From NCBI GenBank assembly GCA_024636105.1, contig JAGXHO010000260.1:1-6081 (forward strand): a stretch of 6,081 nt of DNA, given 5' to 3'. The translations under genes and the position numbers were made by a program. Under the pieces are notes generated by a model. The model searched no databases. It saw nothing but the letters and a program-made list of their open reading frames with translations, and was not told the DNA's origin. Numbering within the stretch: position 1 is the first letter of the stretch; the number at the start of each line of letters is the position of its first letter. Positions 1-5,147 of this stretch are shown here, one piece after another. This DNA is from Trueperaceae bacterium. Its GTDB lineage: Bacteria > Deinococcota > Deinococci > Deinococcales > Trueperaceae.

Positions 1-1750
1 CCTCGCGCCCCTTCAGGAAGCGCACGAGCTTGGGGTTAGGCTCGAACCCGTCGGGCACCGCCGCCAGCGCTCGGAGCAGGCGCTCGGCCTCGCCCCGCTC
101 GATCGCCGTGGCGGCGTCGGGCGCGTCGGCGTCGCTGCCGCCTCGGTACGGCTTCCAAAGGCCCTCGAAGGCGCTGTAGGTCGGCTTGAAATCGTCCCCC
201 CGCGCAACCGAGAGCTCGTGCTCGAGGTGCTCGCGCCGCGCTTCGGCGATCGCGTCCGCCTCCTCGCGGGTGACTTCGCCGAGGGTGAGCAGGCGCTCGA
301 GGTACCCCTCGCGTACGTTGGGGCGCCGGCGGATGTCGGCGTACATGCGCGGCTGCGTGAACGACGGCTCGTCGCCCTCGTTGTGGCCGAAGCGCCGGTA
401 GGCGTACATGTCGATGACCACGTCGCGCTGGAACGTGCGGCGGAAGTCCATCGCCACCTCGATCACCTGCGCGACCGCCTCGGGGTCCTCGCCGTTCACG
501 TGGAAGATGGGGCTCTGGAGCATCTTGGCGACGTCGCTGGCGTACGTCGTCGACCGTCCCTGTTCGGGGCCCGTCGTGAACCCGACCTGGTTGTTCACGA
601 TCACGTGCAGCGTCCCGCCCACGCGGTACCCGGCGAGTTCGGACATGTTCAGCGTCTCCTGGACGATGCCCTCCCCGATGAACGCAGCGTCGCCGTGGAT
701 CAGCACGCACAACCCTTGGCTCCGCTCCTCGTCGCCCACCCGGTCCTGCTTGCCGCGCACCCGCCCCATCGCCACCGCGTTCACGAACTCGAGGTGCGAC
801 GGGTTGAAGGCGAGCGAAAGGTGCAGCTCGTGGCCCGCCTGGGTGGTCCAGTCGTTCGAGTACCCGAGGTGGTACTTGACGTCGCCACGCCCCCAGTTCA
901 TCTCGGGATCCTTGTCCTCGAACTCCCGGAAGATCGTGCGCGGGTGCTTGCCCATGATGTTCGCGAGCACGTTCAAGCGGCCGCGGTGGGCCATGCCGAA
1001 GACGACCTCGCGCACGCCCTGCGCCCCCGCCTTCTCGAGCGCCAGGTCGAGCAGCGGGATCAGGCTCTCCGACCCCTCGAGCGAGAAGCTCTTCGCCCCG
1101 ACGAATTTCTTCTGGATGAACTCCTCGAAGATGACGGCGTCGGTCAGCTTGGTCAGGATGCGGAGCTGGGTCGCGCGGGAGAGCTCGAGGCGGTTGCGGG
1201 TGCGCTCCATCCGGGCCTGCAACCAGCGGCGCACCTCGAGGTTGTCGATGTGCATGAACTGGGCGCCGATCGAGCGCGTGTAGGTCGCGCGCAACGCCTC
1301 GTACACGTCGCCGACCGTCTTGGCGTCGTGGAAGGTGGTGTCGAGCACCGGCCGCCCGAGGTCGGCGTCGGTGATGCGGTAATAACCGAGTTCGAGTTCT
1401 GGAACATCGATCTTATCGCCGCCCAGAGGATTGAGATCGGCGACGCGATGACCGCGGACGCGGAAGTTGCGCACGAGCCGGTCGAGCCGCTGGTGGAGCT
1501 CGGCATCGGTCGTCCCACCGCCGTACCCGACGGCGGAGATCGGTGGAGCGAACAGCGTGCCGCGTCGGAATCGCGGACCCGTGCTGCTGCGACCGGTCAA
1601 CCCGACCGCGGCCGCGCCATCGGGCCCCATGCGCTCGAACAGCGTGCGCCAGGACTCGGACACAGCGCCCGGATCGCGAAGGTACTCGAGGTAGAGGTCC
1701 TCGACGTACCCGAGGCTGGAGGCGTTCATGAGCTGGGAGCCGTCGTCCAT
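1..1750 (-). CDS. sucA: 2-oxoglutarate dehydrogenase E1 component, N-terminal 583 residues (3' end beyond window)
   Basis: This is the thiamine-diphosphate-dependent E1 subunit of the 2-oxoglutarate dehydrogenase complex, which decarboxylates 2-oxoglutarate in the TCA cycle and passes the succinyl group to the E2 lipoyl domain. The frame is open from the ATG at 1748-1750 to the left edge, giving 583 codons of a family usually about 900-950 residues long, so roughly the last third is missing. The N-terminus (MDDGSQLMNASSLGYVEDLY, then EYLRDPGAVSESWR) is the typical E2-contacting start of SucA. Active-site motifs are GMAHRGRLNVL at residues 252-262, GDVKYHLGY at 289-297, and the ThDP/Mg motif from GDAAFIGEGIVQE (353-365) to NN at 386-387. 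The start is supported by a GAGGA ribosome binding site just upstream (minus strand, about 1755-1759). Long open frames on the opposite strand here are GC-driven shadows. The partner E2 gene (sucB) would be expected to the left but cannot be seen. Confidence 0.97.
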   Translation of the reverse strand, partial: MDDGSQLMNASSLGYVEDLYLEYLRDPGAVSESWRTLFERMGPDGAAAVGLTGRSSTGPRFRRGTLFAPPISAVGYGGGTTDAELHQRLDRLVRNFRVRGHRVADLNPLGGDKIDVPELELGYYRITDADLGRPVLDTTFHDAKTVGDVYEALRATYTRSIGAQFMHIDNLEVRRWLQARMERTRNRLELSRATQLRILTKLTDAVIFEEFIQKKFVGAKSFSLEGSESLIPLLDLALEKAGAQGVREVVFGMAHRGRLNVLANIMGKHPRTIFREFEDKDPEMNWGRGDVKYHLGYSNDWTTQAGHELHLSLAFNPSHLEFVNAVAMGRVRGKQDRVGDEERSQGLCVLIHGDAAFIGEGIVQETLNMSELAGYRVGGTLHVIVNNQVGFTTGPEQGRSTTYASDVAKMLQSPIFHVNGEDPEAVAQVIEVAMDFRRTFQRDVVIDMYAYRRFGHNEGDEPSFTQPRMYADIRRRPNVREGYLERLLTLGEVTREEADAIAEARREHLEHELSVARGDDFKPTYSAFEGLWKPYRGGSDADAPDAATAIERGEAERLLRALAAVPDGFEPNPKLVRFLKGRE

Positions 1751-1801
1751 GCGTTCCTCACGCCGATGCGCCACGACACCGGAAGCGCCGAGGCCGCCGT
1801 C

Positions 1802-1823
1802 GGGGATCGGGGATGGGTAGGGG
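1802..1823 (+). other. G-quadruplex-forming motif in the sucA/dehydratase divergent region
   Basis: Four plus-strand G-runs lie close together: GGGG at 1802-1805, GGGG at 1809-1812, GGG at 1815-1817 and GGGG at 1820-1823. The loops are only 3, 2 and 2 bases. This satisfies the standard four-run G-quadruplex rule with short loops, which generally means high stability. The G-rich strand is the template strand of the presumed sucA 5' leader and the non-template strand upstream of the dehydratase. The motif is seen directly; folding and function are inferred. Confidence 0.6.
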
Positions 1824-1863
1824 CGCGACGGACGTCGGGCATGGCCGTCGCCGAACTGGGACA

Positions 1864-1872
1864 TTTGTACCA
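1864..1872 (-). promoter_or_regulatory. candidate extended -10 promoter for sucA
   Basis: On the minus strand the sequence reads TGG-TACAAA, an extended -10 element (TGn plus TAnnnA). It would start a transcript near 1857 with a leader of about 107 nt before the sucA start. I see no convincing -35 box upstream. It is the best AT-containing hexamer in an otherwise very GC-rich spacer. This is inference from motif match only. Confidence 0.35.
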
Positions 1873-1935
1873 CGCGATGGGGAGACGGAGGCGCCCCAGC
1901 ACACGGTTGGAGGCGGTCCCGTAGCCACCGGCCCA

Positions 1936-1950
1936 TGGTAGACCGACCGC
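1936..1950 (+). promoter_or_regulatory. candidate leaderless promoter (-10) of the dehydratase gene
   Basis: TGG-TAGACC at 1936-1944 is an extended -10-like element. It ends 6 bases before the ATG at 1951, so transcription would begin at or next to the start codon. There is no purine-rich Shine-Dalgarno sequence in the intervening GACCGC. The sixth base of the hexamer is C rather than the preferred T. The same arrangement recurs at two or three other genes in this window. Confidence 0.45.
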
Positions 1951-2940
<990 letters not shown>

Positions 2941-2943
<3 letters not shown>

Positions 2944-2952
2944 GATGCGCGG
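2941..2952 (+). promoter_or_regulatory. candidate leaderless promoter (-10) overlapping a stop codon
   Basis: TAGGAT at 2941-2946 matches the -10 pattern TAnnnT and ends 6 bases before the GTG at 2953. Its first three bases are the TAG stop codon of the upstream dehydratase. No clear -35 box is visible in the end of that gene. If real, the downstream gene can be expressed on its own as a leaderless transcript as well as by read-through. Confidence 0.35.
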
Positions 2953-3195
2953 GTGACGCCGCTAGCGCTCCTCACGCTGCTCGGTTTCGGGTCGGTGGTC
3001 GTCCTGGCGCTCGCCCTGTGGACGCTGCTGGCTCCCGAGCGGCGTGCGCCCGATGCCCCCCGCCCCGAACGACCGCGGCCGCAGTCGAACGACGAGGTGC
3101 GCGGTGCGAAGGCGCGTTCCGAACCACGCGCGCGCCCCGCCGGCGAAGACGCGTTCGAACGCTTCCTGCGGGCGGGGCGCGACGACCCGAAGTAG
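2953..3195 (+). CDS. small single-span membrane protein of unknown function
   Basis: The 80-residue product is not a family I recognise. Residues 3-27 are strongly hydrophobic (LALLTLLGFGSVVVLALALW and onward), consistent with one N-terminal transmembrane helix or uncleaved signal anchor. The rest, about residues 30-80, is hydrophilic, rich in Arg, Pro, Ala, Asp and Glu, and probably disordered, ending in a possible short amphipathic helix (EDAFERFLRAGRDDPK). There is no lipobox cysteine. By the positive-inside rule the charged tail should be cytoplasmic. The GTG start lies 9 bases after the dehydratase stop, has no ribosome binding site, and sits 6 bases after a TAGGAT box. The gene ends 11 bases from the end of the convergent bacilliredoxin-like gene. 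The coding call rests on the coherent membrane-plus-charged-tail composition and tight spacing. Confidence 0.72.
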   Translation: MTPLALLTLLGFGSVVVLALALWTLLAPERRAPDAPRPERPRPQSNDEVRGAKARSEPRARPAGEDAFERFLRAGRDDPK

Positions 3196-3206
3196 TCCGT
3201 TCTAGC

Positions 3207-3863
3207 TCAAGCGGCGACGCCTTGGGCGAGCTCCTTGAGCCTGCCGTAGGCCGCTTCGGCCCGGGCCCGCATGGCGTCGTCCTGCGCCTTGCCGGCCATC
3301 ATCAGGTGCATGTTCGCGTGGCGATCGACGTCGCCGAAGATCGACCCGAGCACGTCGACCTCCGCCGCCGAACGGAGCGACGCGTCGTCGCGGAACATGG
3401 TCGTGTACACGTACTCGAACTGCCGATCGCCGATCACGCCCGTCAGGTACTGCTCGAGGACATCGAGGTAGGGCTTGAGGTCGCTGGTGGAGGCGCTCGC
3501 CACCACGTCGACCGAGGCTCCGGCCGGAACGCGAGCGAAGCCATCCGCGAGCGCCTCCGACGTGATGCTCCAGTTGTCGAGATCGAACACCGCCGCACCG
3601 TCGCGGAACAAGATCACCTGCGGCGAGTGGTGCACGATGCCGGTGCGATCGGTGATCTGGTTCGACGCAGGGCGGTGCTCGACGACGCGGATCAGGCCCA
3701 CCATCAGGTCGGGGCGCTCCTCGAGCTTCTCCTGGAGGAACCCGAAGCCCTGCATCGTCTTGTGGCAGGTCCCCGCCTTGAAGATGACGCTCGTGGGGTG
3801 GTCGGTCAAGAACGCGTCGACGTCGGCGGCGTCGGTCAGGGTCGCGATGCGGTCACGCAGCAT
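3207..3863 (-). CDS. monothiol bacilliredoxin-like (YtxJ/BrxC-type) protein with a C-terminal extension
   Basis: The 218-residue protein has two parts. Residues 1 to about 110 look like the thioredoxin-fold YtxJ/BrxC family (DUF2847), thought to act in removing bacillithiol from S-bacillithiolated proteins. Family signs are the strand VIFKAGTC with a single cysteine C33, VEHRPASNQITDRTGI at 61-76 (the family's 'EDRPLSN' region), HHSPQVILFRDG at 78-89 with the cis-proline P81, and NWSIT at 97-101. C33 is the only cysteine in the whole protein. The usual TCPIS-type active site is here TCHKT, so the Pro after Cys is replaced by His. Residues ~115-218 are an extra alpha-helical region absent from the ~105-residue family standard. 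The start at 3863 is fixed by AGGAGG four bases upstream (minus strand 3873-3868). The gene is monocistronic, convergent with the small membrane protein and divergent from the tRNA. Assignment of the first domain is fairly secure; that of the second is not. Confidence 0.85.
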   Translation of the reverse strand: MLRDRIATLTDAADVDAFLTDHPTSVIFKAGTCHKTMQGFGFLQEKLEERPDLMVGLIRVVEHRPASNQITDRTGIVHHSPQVILFRDGAAVFDLDNWSITSEALADGFARVPAGASVDVVASASTSDLKPYLDVLEQYLTGVIGDRQFEYVYTTMFRDDASLRSAAEVDVLGSIFGDVDRHANMHLMMAGKAQDDAMRARAEAAYGRLKELAQGVAA

Positions 3864-3867
3864 GGGG

Positions 3868-3904
3868 CCTCCTAGGGGCGGGTCGAATCTTGAGCCCCAT
3901 CATA
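3868..3904 (-). promoter_or_regulatory. candidate promoter (-10 TATGAT) and strong Shine-Dalgarno of the bacilliredoxin-like gene
   Basis: On the minus strand TATGAT (plus 3899-3904) differs from the TATAAT consensus at one base. A start near 3892 would give a leader of about 28 nt containing AGGAGG (3868-3873), four bases before the ATG. No good -35 hexamer lies at 16-18 bases. Unlike the leaderless candidates in this window, this gene has a classical leader and ribosome binding site. Confidence 0.5.
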
Positions 3905-3963
3905 GGGATAACGCGGGACGACCCCGTGTCGCGGCCGACCCAAATCCGAGGGCTCGGTGCGCG

Positions 3964-3972
3964 TGCTAGACT
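3964..3972 (+). promoter_or_regulatory. candidate extended -10 promoter of the tRNA-Ser gene
   Basis: TGC-TAGACT at 3964-3972 is an extended -10 element (TGn plus TAnnnT). It places the start near 3979, about 32 bases before the mature tRNA 5' end. No -35 box is evident, which is common for extended -10 promoters. Between it and the tRNA lies a GC hairpin (CCGCCC 3985-3990 with GGGCGG 3995-4000) that would be in the precursor leader. Confidence 0.5.
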
Positions 3973-4010
3973 CTTCGTCGCCACCCGCCCGGCAGGGCGG
4001 TGCGTCGCCT

Positions 4011-4102
4011 GGAGGGGTGTCCGAGTGGTTGAAGGAGCTCGCCTGGAAAGCGGGTAAACGGGTCAAACCGTTTCGTGGGTTCGAATCCCACCCTCTCCGC
4101 CA
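4011..4102 (+). tRNA. tRNA-Ser(GGA), CCA end encoded
   Basis: This is a class II tRNA that decodes UCC and UCU. The acceptor stem GGAGGGG (4011-4017) pairs with CCTCTCC (4092-4098), with one G-U pair. The D arm has the short 3-bp UCC/GGA stem usual in tRNA-Ser. The anticodon stem CTCGC/GCGGG encloses the loop CTGGAAA, with anticodon GGA at 4045-4047. The long variable arm is AAACGG (4056-4061) paired with CCGTTT (4068-4073). The T arm GTGGG/CCCAC (4075-4079, 4087-4091) carries the loop TTCGAAT. The discriminator base is G4099, typical of serine tRNAs, and CCA is genomically encoded at 4100-4102. The gene stands alone, with no neighbouring tRNA in the window. The serine identity is well supported by the anticodon, variable arm and discriminator. 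Confidence 0.98.
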
Positions 4103-4137
4103 AAACGCCGCCCCCGTGCTCTGCGCGGGGGCGGCGT
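4102..4137 (-). terminator. intrinsic terminator for the GGDEF gene, shared hairpin with the tRNA
   Basis: ACGCCGCCCCCG (4105-4116) pairs perfectly with CGGGGGCGGCGT (4126-4137), a 12-bp stem that can extend inward by about two more pairs. Read on the minus strand, it lies 24 bases after the cyclase stop codon and is followed by TTTT (4105-4102), so it works best as that gene's terminator. The last T of that run is complementary to the final A of the tRNA's CCA. On the plus strand, it begins directly after the tRNA but is followed by TCCGTCG with no T-run, so its termination strength for the tRNA is uncertain. Confidence 0.75.
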
Positions 4138-4161
4138 CCGTCGTTGGCTCCGCCCACCCCA

Positions 4162-5034
4162 TCACCCAGCGAACGCCACGAACCGGTCCTTCCCTTGCAC
4201 CTTCGCCCGGTACATCGCCGTGTCGGCGAGCATCAGCAGTTCGGTGGCGTGGGTCGCATCGTTCGGGAACATCGCGGCGCCGACGCTGGCGCCGACGCGC
4301 ACGCGACGACCGTCGAGGTCGTGCGGTGCCGTGAGGGCGTCGAGCACCTTCTGGGCGACCACGTCGACGTAGCCCGGATCGCGCAAGCCCGTGAGGGTGA
4401 CCGTGAACTCGTCGCCCGCCAGCCGCGAGACGCCGTCGCCGTCGCGAAGAACGCCGCTCAGGCGCGCGGCAATCGACTGCAGGAGCGCGTCGCCCACGGC
4501 GTGCCCCCAGCGGTCGTTGACTTCCTTGAAGTCGTCGAGGTCGATGAACAGCAGCGCGACGAGGGTCCGTTCGCGGCGCGCGACCCGCAGCGCTTGCTCG
4601 AGGTGCTCGGTCATCAGGGTCCGGTTCGGTAGCCCGGTCAGGGGGTCGTAGACCGCGGCGGCTCGGGCGGTGCGGTAGCGCTCCACGGCTTCGGTCACGT
4701 CGCTCACGTTGAGCAGCTGCGCGACGTCCCCCCGCCACACCAGGGGCGCGACCCGCATCTCGAGCACGCGTTCGCCCGGTTGCAGCGCTCGGTCCACGTC
4801 GTGGGAGGCCGGCACGGCAGCTCCGACCACGAGCGTCCGCCGGTCGCCGATGGGCAGGCCGAACGGCGCGCCGACGAGCGCGCTGCGGTCGCGAGCCAAC
4901 AGCGCGAGGGCCGACGCGTTGGCGAACACCACGGTTCCGGCCGCATCGACCACCAGCAGACCGTCGGCCATCGCGTCGTACATGGCGCGAAGGATCGGAT
5001 CCGGCGGTTCCACCTCGAGGTCGTGCGCGTGCAT
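4162..5034 (-). CDS. PAS-GGDEF diguanylate cyclase
   Basis: This 290-residue soluble protein should make cyclic di-GMP from two GTP. Residues ~13-115 form a PAS sensor domain (YDAMADGLLVVDAAGTVVFA, then ALLARDRSALVGAPF and a closing LLNVSDVTEAVER). Residues ~128-288 are a complete GGDEF domain: DPLTGLPNR at 130-138, the metal-binding strand FIDLDDFKEVND at 163-174, the signature AGDEF at 206-210, and the final MYRAKVQGKDRF at 274-285. The first G of GGDEF is A, a substitution commonly found in active cyclases. The inhibitory I-site RxxD is present as RDGD at 197-200, exactly five residues before the signature, so product feedback inhibition is likely. There is no EAL or HD-GYP domain, and no transmembrane segment, so the signal should be cytoplasmic; the PAS ligand cannot be told. 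The ATG at 5034 follows a TGG-TAGCGT box by 5 bases; the GAGG between them lies too close to the ATG to be a normal ribosome binding site. It diverges from the photolyase-like gene. Confidence 0.95.
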   Translation of the reverse strand: MHAHDLEVEPPDPILRAMYDAMADGLLVVDAAGTVVFANASALALLARDRSALVGAPFGLPIGDRRTLVVGAAVPASHDVDRALQPGERVLEMRVAPLVWRGDVAQLLNVSDVTEAVERYRTARAAAVYDPLTGLPNRTLMTEHLEQALRVARRERTLVALLFIDLDDFKEVNDRWGHAVGDALLQSIAARLSGVLRDGDGVSRLAGDEFTVTLTGLRDPGYVDVVAQKVLDALTAPHDLDGRRVRVGASVGAAMFPNDATHATELLMLADTAMYRAKVQGKDRFVAFAG

Positions 5035-5048
5035 GCCTCACGCTACCA
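5035..5048 (-). promoter_or_regulatory. candidate leaderless extended -10 promoter of the GGDEF gene
   Basis: Reading the minus strand, TGG-TAGCGT (plus 5040-5048) is an extended -10 element ending 5 bases before the ATG at 5034. The arrangement closely matches TGG-TAGACC before the dehydratase. A GAGG lies in the spacer but only one base from the ATG. This favours leaderless initiation, though the call is by motif only. Confidence 0.45.
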
Positions 5049-5111
5049 TCGACCCTTCGTTCGTAGTCGAAGCACGTAGTAGGCGACGGGGCCGGACGGC
5101 GGTCCAGCCCA

Positions 5112-5127
5112 CGGCGCCGCGGCGCCG
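5112..5127. repeat. 16-bp perfect palindrome made of two CGGCGCCG octamers, upstream of the photolyase-like gene
   Basis: CGGCGCCGCGGCGCCG equals its own reverse complement, and each half is also a palindromic octamer repeated in tandem. It sits about 8 bases upstream of a -10-like TACCGT, covering the expected -35 position, so a regulator could bind there. The very high GC content makes such a palindrome less surprising than it would be in balanced DNA. Confidence 0.4.
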
Positions 5128-5134
5128 CCGGCCG

Positions 5135-5147
5135 TACCGTCACGGTC
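5135..5147 (+). promoter_or_regulatory. possible leaderless -10 of the photolyase-like gene
   Basis: TACCGT at 5135-5140 fits TAnnnT and ends 7 bases before the GTG at 5148. The spacer CACGGTC has no Shine-Dalgarno sequence. It lacks the TGn extension seen at other starts here, so it is the weakest of the set. Confidence 0.3.

Noticed and set aside
1878..1898. TGGGG...CCCCA inverted repeat in the sucA upstream region
   Set aside because: A 5-bp stem with an 11-base loop is easily expected by chance at this GC content.
218..1924. Long plus-strand open frame opposite sucA
   Set aside because: It is the antisense shadow of a clear sucA reading frame. Its product is a low-complexity Val/His/Leu/Arg-rich string without any family motif; long antisense frames are expected at this GC content.
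3982..4002. GC inverted repeat CCGCCC-GGCA-GGGCGG as a terminator before the tRNA
   Set aside because: It is only a 6-bp stem with no T-run on either strand's useful side and lies between the likely tRNA promoter and the tRNA, so at most it shapes the precursor leader.
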